A stretch of DNA of 64,000 nt from Methylocystaceae bacterium (GCA_013373205.1 JABXIG010000001.1:62001-126000), one strand, 5' to 3'. Positions 1 to 10,251 are shown, numbered from the stretch's first letter. A program made the numbers and translations. Notes: generated by a model not told the origin, from the sequence alone.

Positions 1-530
1 GTGATCAGCGAAATCACGAGAGAGAGATTTAAAATCCGTTGTGAATAGTCCAGCATCTCTATGCGCAAGGGAGCTTCATCAATGATGATTTCAATATGGA
101 CAGTTTCGTCACGCGGGCTCGGTCCCATCAGGCGCAGGACCCGATTTTCATCTTGTGCCATGGTTTCAAAGGCACCTGCAATGCTGCGGATCCAGCCCTG
201 TTTTGAGAGGTCGATACTGACATTGGTTTCAGGCGGCATGTCCTTGGATAATGCCAGCATGCGTTTGCTGCCTTCAACCAGCGCAACGCCATAGGCTTCA
301 GCATGTTTTAACAAGCGATCTTCCAGGTCTTTATCGACCATATGATCCGGTGCTGCTTCCAAGGCGAGGGCCGCCAAATGCGCCGTTTCCATATGTTCAG
401 CGAAATAGACTTGGCGATAGCGCGCGATAGAGGGCACATAGATAAAGGCCTCGGCCAACAAGATAAAGATCACGGTCAGGATCAAAAGCCGCGCCGATAG
501 CCCTACACGAATGTCACCCATGCCTGTCAT
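1..530 (-). CDS. Membrane sensor histidine kinase, N-terminal part only (cut by window edge)
   Basis: The visible 176 residues hold the sensor half of a membrane protein. A hydrophobic segment lies at about residues 14-32, followed by a periplasmic stretch of about 130 residues rich in Ala-Leu-Glu (motif AHLAALALEA). A second hydrophobic segment begins at about residue 164, where the window ends. This layout and the wording of the sensor region match alphaproteobacterial HAMP-type sensor histidine kinases, but the kinase domain itself is outside the window. The start is taken as ATG at 530; ATG at 521 is also possible. The gene begins 7 bases after the oxidoreductase stop codon, so it probably shares its transcript with that gene and the TVP38 protein. 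Confidence 0.65.
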   Translation of the reverse strand, partial: MTGMGDIRVGLSARLLILTVIFILLAEAFIYVPSIARYRQVYFAEHMETAHLAALALEAAPDHMVDKDLEDRLLKHAEAYGVALVEGSKRMLALSKDMPPETNVSIDLSKQGWIRSIAGAFETMAQDENRVLRLMGPSPRDETVHIEIIIDEAPLRIEMLDYSQRILNLSLVISLI

Positions 531-537
531 GATGTAC

Positions 538-1962
538 TTACCCAAAGCTCAGCAAAAAGCGCACGATTTTCTTGGTCTTTTCGCTAAACAGCGAGGGCGT
601 ATAAAAAGACCCGGCCGCACGTTTGGAAACTTCACTTAACGTAGGATAAGGCGCAATCATGCTGGCCATATCCCCGATTTTCAGTTTTTTACTCAACGCC
701 AGTGTCCACGTTCCGATTAATTCACCGGCATGGGGGCCCACGATGGAACAGCCCAGAATTTTGCCTTTATCGGTGGTGATGACTTTAATCAGCCCATCTG
801 TTGTTCCTTCAGCACGCGCGCGGTCATTTTCAGAAAACGGCCAGCGTAAGATGCGGATGTCATCATAGGCTTTCAGTGCAGCTTCTTCATTCATGCCAAC
901 ACTGGCTAATTCCGGTGTCGTATAGGTGACCCAGGGGAGGGCGGAATAATCTGCCTTGGCGGGCAGGCGGAACAGGGCATTTTTGATTACAATGCCCGCA
1001 TCATATCCGGCCTTGTGGGTGAACTGAAATCCCCCTGCCACATCGCCGATGGCAAAAATTTTCTTGTTGCTGGTGCGCAGGCGGGCATCGACCTTGATGG
1101 CACGTTCGTCATAGGCAACGCCCGCGCCTTTCAGGTTTAATCCGTCAATATTGACTTGGCGTCCGGCGGCGACCAACAGGTGTGATCCTGTGATGATTTC
1201 TTCTTCGCCATCGCGTTCTATTGTGACTTCAATCGCGTTTTCGGTTTTGGATGTTTTAACAACCTTGACGCCTTCTTTGAGTATCAGTCCTTCGTCAATC
1301 AGGCGACTGCGCACAATATCGACCAGTTCGGGGTCATCTTTAGGCATGATGGAAAACATTTCCAAAACGGTGACATCACTGCCCAGATGTTTATGGGCTT
1401 GTGCCATTTCAATCCCGATGGGACCGCCGCCGATCACGATCAGATGGTCAGGGCGTTCTGTCAGATCAAAAATAGTTTCGTTGGTGTAAAAGGGGGTCTC
1501 TGTCAGCCCATCAATGGGGGGGATCATGGCGCGTGAGCCCGTGGCAATCACAAAACGTTTGGCCTGAATAAGCTTGCCATCGGCTTCCAGTTCTTTTGGG
1601 CTGGTAAAGCGTGCGGCACCTTGAATGACCTTGACGCCAAGCCCTTCAAACCGTTCCACCGAATCGTTTGGAGCAATGCCATCAATCACGCCTTTGACAT
1701 GGTCATGGACTTTTTGCCCATCGACTTTGTTTAAGGTTGCGTTGGTGCCATATTGCCAGGCTTCGCGTACATGTTGGGCCGCATGTCCTGCGGCAAGTAA
1801 AGCTTTGGACGGCACACAGCCATAATTTAAGCAATCGCCACCCATCTTGGCTTTTTCAATCAGGACCACATCGGCCCCCATTTGTGACGCGCCTGCGGCA
1901 ACCGACAAGCCGCCAGAACCACCACCAATGACGCAAATATCTGTTTTGATAATCTCGCTCAT
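538..1962 (-). CDS. FAD-dependent pyridine nucleotide-disulfide oxidoreductase (Lpd/MerA-like)
   Basis: A 474-residue flavoprotein of the dihydrolipoamide dehydrogenase/glutathione reductase family. It has an FAD-binding GGGSGG motif at residues 13-18, the redox-active pair C44-LNYG-C49, an NAD(P)-binding GGGPIG motif near residue 180, and the second FAD motif around AIGDVAGG. The C-terminal interface motif reads APYPTLSE, so the catalytic His of Lpd is replaced by Tyr, as in mercuric reductase. However, there is no N-terminal metal-binding domain and no C-terminal Cys pair, so it is not a true MerA. The physiological disulfide substrate is unknown. It overlaps the upstream TVP38 gene by 4 bases, a pairing often seen for this subfamily. 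Confidence 0.85.
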   Translation of the reverse strand: MSEIIKTDICVIGGGSGGLSVAAGASQMGADVVLIEKAKMGGDCLNYGCVPSKALLAAGHAAQHVREAWQYGTNATLNKVDGQKVHDHVKGVIDGIAPNDSVERFEGLGVKVIQGAARFTSPKELEADGKLIQAKRFVIATGSRAMIPPIDGLTETPFYTNETIFDLTERPDHLIVIGGGPIGIEMAQAHKHLGSDVTVLEMFSIMPKDDPELVDIVRSRLIDEGLILKEGVKVVKTSKTENAIEVTIERDGEEEIITGSHLLVAAGRQVNIDGLNLKGAGVAYDERAIKVDARLRTSNKKIFAIGDVAGGFQFTHKAGYDAGIVIKNALFRLPAKADYSALPWVTYTTPELASVGMNEEAALKAYDDIRILRWPFSENDRARAEGTTDGLIKVITTDKGKILGCSIVGPHAGELIGTWTLALSKKLKIGDMASMIAPYPTLSEVSKRAAGSFYTPSLFSEKTKKIVRFLLSFG

Positions 1963-2702
1963 GCTTGCCCCCGGTTTTTAAATTTTTTATAGACTACAGG
2001 AACCATCGCCAATAAGGCGAGTCCAATAATCGGTGTGAGAATTTCCGGACTGAAAATCACGCTTAAATCAAGTGTTTTACCTTCATCAAACACCGCGCCC
2101 AGACCACTGCCGACGCTGGCATAGACAAAGGCCCCGGGGATGATCCCGACAAAGGTGCCGATGATGTAGGTGCGTAATTTGACACCTAAAAGCGCAGGCA
2201 CCAGATTAACCAGCCAGAAGGGAAAAATCGGCACAAGACGTAACACCAGCATGTAGCTGAGTGCATCATCCTGAAATCCTTTTTCCATTTTTGCCAGTGT
2301 TTTGCCCACCTTGGCGTGAAAGAAATCATAAAGCGCATAGCGGGCCAATAGGAAAATGCCCACCGCACCGGCAGTCGCGCCAACAACGATATAAATCGTG
2401 GCTTCAACCGTGCCGAACAAAAATCCTCCCGTTAAGGATAGCCATACTGCACCGGGCAGGGAAAACATCACAGCCACATGATAGGCGACCACAAAAGCCA
2501 GAACGGCGAGCACATAATGAGTGGCCGTCCAATCCAAAATCGACTGGCGGTTATCGCGCAAGGTTTCAAAAGAAAGATAATCCGCCCCCCCTGAAATAAA
2601 GAAGGCAGCAATTCCCCCTGCCAGCAGGATCAGCGGCAAGGCATGGAGTTTCTTTTGAGATTTGGGCGGTTTGGTTTGGGTCATTTCATTTACGGCTGTC
2701 AT
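1959..2702 (-). CDS. TVP38/TMEM64 (VTT domain) membrane protein
   Basis: A 247-residue integral membrane protein with about six hydrophobic segments. The central region carries the VTT/SNARE-associated signature: a SLPGA...LTGGFLFG stretch, a glycine-rich re-entrant segment, then RLVPIFPFWLVN and the following GIIPGAF. These are hallmarks of the TVP38/DedA-related family, whose members are linked to lipid scrambling or membrane homeostasis. The gene is first in a minus-strand operon and its stop overlaps the start of the disulfide oxidoreductase, so the two are probably translationally coupled. The exact role is not known. Confidence 0.85.
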   Translation of the reverse strand: MTAVNEMTQTKPPKSQKKLHALPLILLAGGIAAFFISGGADYLSFETLRDNRQSILDWTATHYVLAVLAFVVAYHVAVMFSLPGAVWLSLTGGFLFGTVEATIYIVVGATAGAVGIFLLARYALYDFFHAKVGKTLAKMEKGFQDDALSYMLVLRLVPIFPFWLVNLVPALLGVKLRTYIIGTFVGIIPGAFVYASVGSGLGAVFDEGKTLDLSVIFSPEILTPIIGLALLAMVPVVYKKFKNRGQA

Positions 2703-2840
2703 GAGGGTATCCGGATTTCTTTAAAACTATCACTTGTTTATCATTCTACCCAGCTTTTCGATCCGATCTAATCACGCTTGCGTGAAGTTCCTGTGAAAAC
2801 AGGCTGGACCCATGCCCCCTTTTCCCATTACAAACAATTT

Positions 2841-5800
2841 ATGATTAATCGAACGCCTCATGTCCTCACCATTTCCCCCAATGTGTCTTTTGCGGATGCC
2901 TTGGCCCGTGGGGTTATGGATAAATTTGGACAGAAGGCGGAAAACCTTTCCGAAGTGACTCTGCTGTTACCGACCAGACGCGCATGTCGCACCGTGCGTG
3001 AAGGTTTTTTGCGTTTATCGGGTGGCAAGCCGATGTTATTGCCGCGCATGCAGCCGCTGGGTGATCTGGATGAAGATGAACTGGCCTTGACGGGCTGGCG
3101 CGACATCGGCGGGTTAAATGCCATTAAGCCTGCGATTTCCCCTTTGCGTCGCCAATTGTTGCTGACCCGACTGATCTTAAGTTTTGAGGGCGATAAAACA
3201 ACCGCCGATCAGGCCGCACAATTGGCTAATGAACTAGCGGGACTTTTGGATCAGGTCCATACAGAAGGTCTGGCTTTTCATGACCTGAAAAGTCTGGTGC
3301 CGGAAAATTATGCTGAACATTGGAATATTACGCTCGATTTCTTAAAAATCCTCACCGATCACTGGCCGACAATTTTGGAAGGCGAAGGGGTGATTGATCC
3401 GGCGGATCGGCGCAATCAATTACTGGATGCCCAACGCCGGGTCTGGGAAGAAACCCCGCCTAAGGGGCCGATCATTGCCGCAGGGTCCACCGCCAGCATT
3501 CCGGCTGTGGCAAAACTTTTGGCCTGTGTGGCGCGTCTGCCTCAAGGCATGGTGGTCTTGCCCGGTCTGGATCGGTATATGGCTGAAGACGATTGGGCGA
3601 GTTTGGAAGCCACCCATCCACAATATGGTTTGAAACAATTGCTGGATCGCCTGCGCATGGGACCGGATGAAGTGACTGATTGGGCGTTTACAGGCGTGGA
3701 TGGATCACACCCATCACGTGCCAAGTTGTTGTCTGAAGCCATGTTGCCTGCCAAGACAACAGATAAATGGCGACGTCTTGATCATCCAATCGCCAATGTG
3801 TTGGAAGGCGTTGAACGTGTCGATTGTCCCACGCCGTTTGAAGAAGCAGGTGCCATCGCCTTGATGTTGCGTCGGGAATTAAGTTTTCCCGGACAGACTG
3901 CTGCCCTTGTAACGCCGGACAGGAACCTCGCACGCCGTGTGGCCTCTGATCTGCGTCGTTGGGGGATTGAGATTGATGATTCTGCCGGGACACCGCTGCA
4001 GCATAGTCCCACAGGGACCTATTTGCGCTTACTGGCACAGGCGGTCGCGGATGAATTTGCCCCGATCCCTTTTTTGGCACTGTGTAAACATCCACTAAGT
4101 GCAGCGGGTCAGGACCCTATGGTCTTTCGCCGTCATGTGCGTTTGCTGGAACTTTTAATCTTTCGCGGTCCGCGTCCTGGTCCGGGGCTGGAGGGGATGC
4201 GGCATGCTTTGGCGCGTCTGGAAAGTGACTGGCGCAAACGCACCAATCGTTTAAGCCAAGGCCAGAAAAAACGCTTGGATGAAGTGCGCGGCCTGATCGA
4301 CCATATTGAAACGGCCCTTCACCCGTTGATCAAAGCGATGAAGCGCAAGAAAACCGATGTGATTAAACTGTTAGAAGCCCATGTCAAAGCAGGCGAAGCC
4401 TTGGCGGCGAGCGAATTTGACAGTGGGGTGCAACGGTTGTGGTCCGGTGATGCGGGCGAAGCGGCGGCTGATTTTATATCCGAACTGATGGGGGCTGCGG
4501 GCGGTTTTGGGGAACTGGCGGCTATTGACTATCCGGCCTTATTTGATGCCTTGATGCTGGGTAAGGCGGTTCGGCCAAAATTTGGCGCGCATCCTCGCCT
4601 TGCCATTCTTGGTCTGTTTGAAGCGCGTCTTCATTCGGCGGATTTGATCGTGTTGGGCGGCTTGAACGAAGGCACATGGCCGCCGGATGTAACGGCGAGT
4701 CCGTGGATGAGCCGACCCATGATGCATGACTTTGGCTTGCCGCAACCGGAATTTCAAATCGGCCAGACGGCCCATGATTTCACGCAAAATTTCTGTGCCC
4801 CACGCGTCATCATTACCCGATCAGACCGGGTAGATGGCACCCCGACGGTGCGTTCGCGCTGGCTGCGTCGTCTGGAGAATCGTTTGTCCGGCACGGACGT
4901 GGCGGCTGATTTTTCGGGGCACAGTGGCTGGCTGAATTGGCAGGCTGCGCTTGATTATGTGGCAAAAATTCAGGCCGTTGCCCCGCCAGCACCGCGCCCG
5001 CCTGTGTCGGCCCGTCCGCGTGAAATGTATGTCACCCGCGTGGAAACATGGATGCGTGACCCTTACGCCATCTATGCCCGCAATATCTTGAATATCAAGG
5101 CATTGGATGCCATTGATGCAGATCCGGGTGCGGCAGATTATGGTAATATCATCCATGAAGCTTTAGAAGTCTTTATGGACAAGTACCCTAAAGATTTACC
5201 TGATAATGCGGTGCTTGAACTGCGCGCAATCGGACGTGACGTCTTTGGCACAGAACTGGATAACCCCGGCATTTGGGCTTTTTGGTGGCCCCGGTTTGAA
5301 CGGATTTGCGACTGGTTTATTGAACAGGAACACGCGCGGCGTGCTTTGATCGCCAAAAGCTATACGGAAATTGAAGGCAGTATCACCTTTGATGCGCCGG
5401 CAGGTCCGTTTAAAATATCGGCAAAGGCAGACCGTCTGGATTTGTTTAAAGACGGCGAAGTGTCGATCATTGATTATAAAACAGGCGTGCCGCCGACCAA
5501 AAAAGAAGTTGAAGCCGGATTTGCCCCGCAATTGCCTTTGGAAGCGGCCATTGCCATTGAAGGTGGCTTTAAGGAATTTGGCCCACGCGAGATTAAGGAT
5601 TTGGAATTCTGGCGGTTGCGCGGTGGTCAAGTGGCAGGGCAAAAAGTTTCTGCTACCGATGATCCAAGCGAAACAGCTCGGAAAGCTTTGGAGGGTTTGA
5701 AAGGGCTGGTTGCCGCCTATGATCGGATTGAGGCACCTTATGGGTCACGCCCCAACCCCGAAAATGCACCGAAATATTCAGATTATGAACATCTCGCGCG

Positions 5801-5843
5801 CGTCAAAGAATGGTCCACTGCCGCCCTGGGCGAGGATGAATGA
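2841..5843 (+). CDS. addB: Double-strand break repair protein AddB
   Basis: About 1000 residues, the normal size of alphaproteobacterial AddB. It is the second subunit of the AddAB helicase-nuclease, which resects double-strand ends for RecA loading. The N-terminal part is helicase-like without a Walker A motif (LLLPTRRACRTV near residue 50). The C-terminal part is a PD-(D/E)XK nuclease, with the catalytic IIDYKTG motif near residue 876 followed by a conserved PQLPLEAAI segment. The ATG at 2841 is preferred over a TTG 63 bases upstream because the family similarity begins there (HVLTISPNV). It overlaps addA by four bases. Confidence 0.93.
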   Translation: MINRTPHVLTISPNVSFADALARGVMDKFGQKAENLSEVTLLLPTRRACRTVREGFLRLSGGKPMLLPRMQPLGDLDEDELALTGWRDIGGLNAIKPAISPLRRQLLLTRLILSFEGDKTTADQAAQLANELAGLLDQVHTEGLAFHDLKSLVPENYAEHWNITLDFLKILTDHWPTILEGEGVIDPADRRNQLLDAQRRVWEETPPKGPIIAAGSTASIPAVAKLLACVARLPQGMVVLPGLDRYMAEDDWASLEATHPQYGLKQLLDRLRMGPDEVTDWAFTGVDGSHPSRAKLLSEAMLPAKTTDKWRRLDHPIANVLEGVERVDCPTPFEEAGAIALMLRRELSFPGQTAALVTPDRNLARRVASDLRRWGIEIDDSAGTPLQHSPTGTYLRLLAQAVADEFAPIPFLALCKHPLSAAGQDPMVFRRHVRLLELLIFRGPRPGPGLEGMRHALARLESDWRKRTNRLSQGQKKRLDEVRGLIDHIETALHPLIKAMKRKKTDVIKLLEAHVKAGEALAASEFDSGVQRLWSGDAGEAAADFISELMGAAGGFGELAAIDYPALFDALMLGKAVRPKFGAHPRLAILGLFEARLHSADLIVLGGLNEGTWPPDVTASPWMSRPMMHDFGLPQPEFQIGQTAHDFTQNFCAPRVIITRSDRVDGTPTVRSRWLRRLENRLSGTDVAADFSGHSGWLNWQAALDYVAKIQAVAPPAPRPPVSARPREMYVTRVETWMRDPYAIYARNILNIKALDAIDADPGAADYGNIIHEALEVFMDKYPKDLPDNAVLELRAIGRDVFGTELDNPGIWAFWWPRFERICDWFIEQEHARRALIAKSYTEIEGSITFDAPAGPFKISAKADRLDLFKDGEVSIIDYKTGVPPTKKEVEAGFAPQLPLEAAIAIEGGFKEFGPREIKDLEFWRLRGGQVAGQKVSATDDPSETARKALEGLKGLVAAYDRIEAPYGSRPNPENAPKYSDYEHLARVKEWSTAALGEDE

Positions 5844-8800
5844 TGACCACATTCATTGATCCCAATATCGTTCAACGCAAAGCCTCGGACCCGAAAGCCT
5901 CGGTCTGGGTGGCGGCGAATGCGGGTACGGGCAAGACCAAGGTTTTGACCGATCGGGTGTTATCCTTGATGATCACCGGGACCAAGCCGCAGCATATTTT
6001 GTGTCTGACCTTCACCAAGGCAGCCGCAGCAGAAATGTCCAACCGGATCGCCGATAAGCTGGGGAAATGGTCGATCATGGCTGATGCGGATTTGCAGGCA
6101 GAGCTGACAGATTTGCTCACCCGGGTTCCTTGTGAAGAAGAATTTACATTGGCGCGTCAGCTCTTTGCATCTGTTTTGGATACACCGGGTGGCATGCAAA
6201 TTCAGACCATTCACGCCTTTTGCCAATCTTTGTTAAGACGTTTTCCATTGGAAGCCGAGCTTGCTCCGCACTTTCAGGTAATGGATGAACGCTCAGCAGC
6301 TGAGTTGCTGAAAAAGGCGCAAGATGAAATTTTGATGGATGCGCGTCTGGGACGCACACCGGAATTGCATGACGCCTTGCGTGTGGTGACAGGCCATATC
6401 CATGAAACAGCTTTTCCTGAACTGATGGGCGCACTGGCTTCAGATCGCGGACGCCTTCGCCGGGTGCTGGATCATCACGGGGGCGTACGCAAACTTGTTG
6501 CGCGTCTTGCCGACCTTATGGACTTGTCTGTGAGCGATACGCCCGCACGGATTGTGGAACGTGCCTGCGAACAAGACAGCTTTGATGCGCTGGGCTTACA
6601 TCTGGCGGCCGAGGCATTGATGGCGGGGAAAGACAGCGATATCAAACGTGGGCAGGTGCTGGCAAACTGGCTGGGGGCCACTTGGGAAGATCGCATCAAG
6701 GGGTTTGATACCTACAAAGATGCCTTTCTGACGGGGAAAGAAGAAATTCGCGCCCGGCTTTACACTAAAGGCGTGGCAACGGATGCGCCTGCAACCGTCG
6801 ATGTGATGCAGGTAGAAGCTGAACGTATGTTGCGCACGGCCACACGCATCCGCGCAGCGGTCACGTTACAAACGACAAATGCCTTGCTGCGCATCGGGAA
6901 ATGTCTGCTGGATGCCTATGAAAAATATAAACGCGCCGCGGCCTTGCTCGATTACGACGATTTGATCTTGAAAACCCGCGATCTGTTGACGCGTGAGACC
7001 GTGCCATGGGTGCTTTATAAACTGGATGGCGGGATTGATCATGTGCTGGTCGATGAAGCCCAGGATACCAACCCGGACCAATGGCGCGTGATCGAAGCTT
7101 TGACGCAAGAATTCTTTACAGGTCTTGGCACTCACGAAGACGATAATCCGCGCACCATCTTTGCCGTGGGTGATGTGAAACAGTCGATTTATAGCTTTCA
7201 GGGCGCGGATCCGGCAGAATTTGAACGGATGAAACATCTGTTTGCCGATCATGTGCCCAAGGCGGAACAGGTCTGGCGCGAAGTCCCCATGACAGTCTCG
7301 TTCCGATCTACCCGCGCGGTCTTGCAGGCCGTAGATGCGGTCTTTAGCGATCCGTTGGTGGCCCAAGGCGTTGAAATCGATGATACCATCCGCCATGATG
7401 CGTGGCGTGCACAAGATGGTGGGTTGGTAGAAATCTGGCCTGCGATCAAGCCGACGCCCGCCAATCCGGGAACCGCATGGAAACCGCCTGTGGAACGGAT
7501 TCAGGCCGATAGTCCGCGAGCCCGTCTGGCAGACCTGATTGCGCGGCGCATCCATAAGATGCTGGTCGATAAAGAAATTCTGGAAGCCAAAGGCCGTCCG
7601 ATTGAAGCAGGGGACGTCATGGTGCTGGTACGCCGACGTTCCGGCTTTGTGGAAGAACTGGTGCGCGCGCTTAAAGAACTGGATGTGCCTGTCGCCGGGG
7701 TGGACCGGATGGTTTTGAACGAGCAAATGGCGGTGATGGATCTGGTCGCGCTTGGTCGGTTCTTGCTGCAACCGGATGATGACTTGCAACTGGCTTGTGT
7801 GTTGAAAGGGCCATTGTTGGGGCTGACGGATGAAGATTTATTCAACCTTGCCCACAAGCGCCCAAGCACACTTTGGTCATCCTTGCGCGATAAGGCAAAA
7901 TCAGACCTGCATTTCCATCAGGCCCATAGCTATCTGAAAGACCTGATGGGCAAGACCGATTATGTGCGCCCGTTTGAACTGTTCACTTATGTGCTCACCG
8001 CCCTTGAAGGTCGCAAAAAATTGATCTCCCGTTTGGGTGTGGAAGCTGATGATCCGTTAAATGAATTCCTCGACCTCGCCTTACAATATGAACGCAGCCA
8101 TGCGCCGTCATTGGAAGGCTTCCTTGCCTGGTTGGAAACGGGCGAAACAGAGGTTAAACGTGATCTGGAACAGGGTGATCAAAATGCCGTGCGCGTCATG
8201 ACGGTGCATGGCGCAAAGGGTCTGCAGGCACCCATCGTCTTTATGCCCGATACCTTACAAAGCCCGACCATGGGGGCGAAACTGTTTTGGCCGCGCGATC
8301 CGGATGATGGGGAGGAACTGTTCATCTGGCCGCCCAAGGCGGATTATTTCGAAGATATGTCCAAGGCGGAAAAAGATCGCCTCAACCAAAAACGCGATGA
8401 AGAATACCGCCGTCTTTTGTATGTCGCCCTAACGCGCGCAGAAGATCGCCTGTATGTTTGCGGCTGGGAAACCAAACGGGCCGCCCCCGCAGGCTGTTGG
8501 TATCATTTGATCAAGGATGGTTTGTCCGGTGTGGCAGACGAAATCCGTGATGATGTGTTGGGGCTGGGTGCAGAAGATGAGGATAGCCCGGTCCTACGGT
8601 TAACTTGCGCGCAGGAAAAAGAGGTAACGGGCGAAGCAGGTCCATCCTTGTTGGATCATACCTATGAGCCATTGCCCGACTGGGCCAAGCAACGCCCGGG
8701 GATGGAACCAACACCGCCCCGCCCGCTTGCCCCGTCACGCCCGAGCGAGCCAGAACCCGCCATGCGTTCGCCCTTGGGGGAAGATCATGGCTATCGGTTC

Positions 8801-9271
8801 AAGCGCGGGAATATCATTCACGCCTTGTTACAGACCTTGCCAGAACTGCCGTTGAATGATCGCGAAGGGGCTGCACGGTCTTATTTGCTTAATGCAAGTC
8901 TGGATTTAAGTGAAAAACAGCAAGACGAAATCTGCGATGAAACTTTGCGTGTCCTAACGGATGAAGAATTCGCCGAGGTTTTCAGCCCGTATTCCCAAGC
9001 CGAGGTCCCGATTGTGGGCGAAGTCAACGGCCGGGTGATCTCTGCACAGGTGGATAGATTGCTGGTGCGCGATGATGAGGTTTTGGTGGTCGATTATAAA
9101 ACCAACCGCCCGCCACCGCGCACGGTCAAAAAAGTTCCACAAGTTTATCTCAATCAGATGCGCGCTTATAAACAGGCTTTGGAACTTATCTATCCTGATC
9201 GTCTTGTGCGCTGTGTCTTGTTATGGACAGACACACCCAAGCTGATGGAAATTCCCGACGCGATGTTGTGA
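5840..9271 (+). CDS. addA: Double-strand break repair helicase AddA
   Basis: A 1143-residue UvrD/Rep-type superfamily 1 helicase with a C-terminal nuclease domain, partner of AddB. Visible motifs in order are: Walker A (AANAGTGKT, residues 25-33), DEAQDTNPDQW (motif II), GDVKQSIYSFQGADP (motif III), TVHGAKGLQAPIVF (motif V), LLYVALTRAEDRLYV (motif VI) and the nuclease DYKTNRPPP near residue 1085. The start overlaps the addB stop, which is typical of this pair. Its stop codon abuts the stop of the convergent radical SAM gene with no bases between them, so no separate terminator fits there. Confidence 0.95.
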   Translation: MMTTFIDPNIVQRKASDPKASVWVAANAGTGKTKVLTDRVLSLMITGTKPQHILCLTFTKAAAAEMSNRIADKLGKWSIMADADLQAELTDLLTRVPCEEEFTLARQLFASVLDTPGGMQIQTIHAFCQSLLRRFPLEAELAPHFQVMDERSAAELLKKAQDEILMDARLGRTPELHDALRVVTGHIHETAFPELMGALASDRGRLRRVLDHHGGVRKLVARLADLMDLSVSDTPARIVERACEQDSFDALGLHLAAEALMAGKDSDIKRGQVLANWLGATWEDRIKGFDTYKDAFLTGKEEIRARLYTKGVATDAPATVDVMQVEAERMLRTATRIRAAVTLQTTNALLRIGKCLLDAYEKYKRAAALLDYDDLILKTRDLLTRETVPWVLYKLDGGIDHVLVDEAQDTNPDQWRVIEALTQEFFTGLGTHEDDNPRTIFAVGDVKQSIYSFQGADPAEFERMKHLFADHVPKAEQVWREVPMTVSFRSTRAVLQAVDAVFSDPLVAQGVEIDDTIRHDAWRAQDGGLVEIWPAIKPTPANPGTAWKPPVERIQADSPRARLADLIARRIHKMLVDKEILEAKGRPIEAGDVMVLVRRRSGFVEELVRALKELDVPVAGVDRMVLNEQMAVMDLVALGRFLLQPDDDLQLACVLKGPLLGLTDEDLFNLAHKRPSTLWSSLRDKAKSDLHFHQAHSYLKDLMGKTDYVRPFELFTYVLTALEGRKKLISRLGVEADDPLNEFLDLALQYERSHAPSLEGFLAWLETGETEVKRDLEQGDQNAVRVMTVHGAKGLQAPIVFMPDTLQSPTMGAKLFWPRDPDDGEELFIWPPKADYFEDMSKAEKDRLNQKRDEEYRRLLYVALTRAEDRLYVCGWETKRAAPAGCWYHLIKDGLSGVADEIRDDVLGLGAEDEDSPVLRLTCAQEKEVTGEAGPSLLDHTYEPLPDWAKQRPGMEPTPPRPLAPSRPSEPEPAMRSPLGEDHGYRFKRGNIIHALLQTLPELPLNDREGAARSYLLNASLDLSEKQQDEICDETLRVLTDEEFAEVFSPYSQAEVPIVGEVNGRVISAQVDRLLVRDDEVLVVDYKTNRPPPRTVKKVPQVYLNQMRAYKQALELIYPDRLVRCVLLWTDTPKLMEIPDAML

Positions 9272-10165
9272 TTAAAGCCCGCGTAAATAACTCGGGCGGA
9301 TGGCGTTGGTTCCGGCCATGGCGCCTTGCACCTGTTTAACCAGACGGTCTTGGTCTTTGGGCAAGTTTCCGGCGAGGGCAAGCGCGTTGGAGGCATGGTT
9401 GGAGCGGAAAATAACAGGCGCAGGCGGCTTGATGTTTTGCAGAAGGCGTTCGAGTTCTTTTAAGATCGCCATATCTTCTTGCGGTTCAAACGGTTCGCCG
9501 AACTTGGTCATGAACTCGTCATAGGCAATTTCTTCGAGATAAAGCTGCAAGGTGGATAAATAGGTCACGGGAGCCTGTGACAGCAGCTCCACCGTGCCAT
9601 CAATATGGTCTTCCCAATATTTCTGCCCGCCAAGGCCCAAAATCACGGTGGCGGAGATTTTAAGTCCGGCTTTACGGGCCTTGATCAAGGCATCGGCAAT
9701 GCCTTTCTGGCTCGCCCCTTTGGTGATTTTTTTCAGCATGACGGGTGCGCCGGATTCAATCCCGACGTAAAAGAGTGGCATTTTGCGCTGGGCAAGTTCT
9801 TTTAATTCTTCAGGTTTCTTCTTTAAGATATTGCCCGGTGTGGCATAGGCCGAAACCCGGTTGAGGTTGGGAAAACTGTCCTGCAATTTATCCAAAATGG
9901 CGCGCAGACTGTCCATCGGTAAGGTCAACGCATCGCCATCGGCCAGAAAAATTCGATGGGCTTCGGGCCAAACGCGCGCGGCGCGATCAATATCAGCAAA
10001 GACATCATCCAAGGGACGTGCCTGATAGTCCTTCGTCTTATACATGGAACAGAAGGAACACTGATTAAACGAACAGCCCAAGGTCGCCTGAATAATCAGG
10101 TTGTTACCTTCAGACGGCGGACGGTATAGAGGCATGTCGTATTTCAACATGGGAGGAACATTCAT
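9272..10165 (-). CDS. Radical SAM protein of unknown substrate
   Basis: A 297-residue radical SAM enzyme. The cluster-binding motif is C-SFNQ-C-SF-C (CX4CX2C) at about residues 31-39, preceded by MPLYRPPSEGNNLIIQATLG, a family-typical opening of a widespread radical SAM group in which this spacing is normal. A GGD-like region (LADGDALTLP) and VILGLGGQ follow, consistent with the SAM-binding barrel. No auxiliary cysteine cluster or B12 domain was seen. The substrate is unknown. A degenerate copy of its first 20 or so codons lies at 13105-13172, on the other side of an AT-rich island. Confidence 0.85.
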   Translation of the reverse strand: MNVPPMLKYDMPLYRPPSEGNNLIIQATLGCSFNQCSFCSMYKTKDYQARPLDDVFADIDRAARVWPEAHRIFLADGDALTLPMDSLRAILDKLQDSFPNLNRVSAYATPGNILKKKPEELKELAQRKMPLFYVGIESGAPVMLKKITKGASQKGIADALIKARKAGLKISATVILGLGGQKYWEDHIDGTVELLSQAPVTYLSTLQLYLEEIAYDEFMTKFGEPFEPQEDMAILKELERLLQNIKPPAPVIFRSNHASNALALAGNLPKDQDRLVKQVQGAMAGTNAIRPSYLRGL

Positions 10166-10251
10166 CTAGTTATAAGACCAGGTAACATTTAGTGAAAAAA
10201 TGAAATTTCTCAACAAAAAAGTCCTATCTTGACGGCTAAAGAACTACTAGC

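Noticed and set aside
538..1962. Mercuric reductase (MerA)
   Set aside because: The Tyr in the interface motif fits, but there is no N-terminal metal-binding domain, no C-terminal Cys pair and no other mer gene nearby.
2778..2840. Longer addB starting at TTG 2778
   Set aside because: The extra 21 residues do not resemble AddB, and family similarity begins at ATG 2841.
6866..7789. A 307-codon frame on the minus strand inside addA
   Set aside because: It lies wholly inside a gene with all helicase motifs, has no recognised domain and has the amino acid make-up of an antisense shadow.
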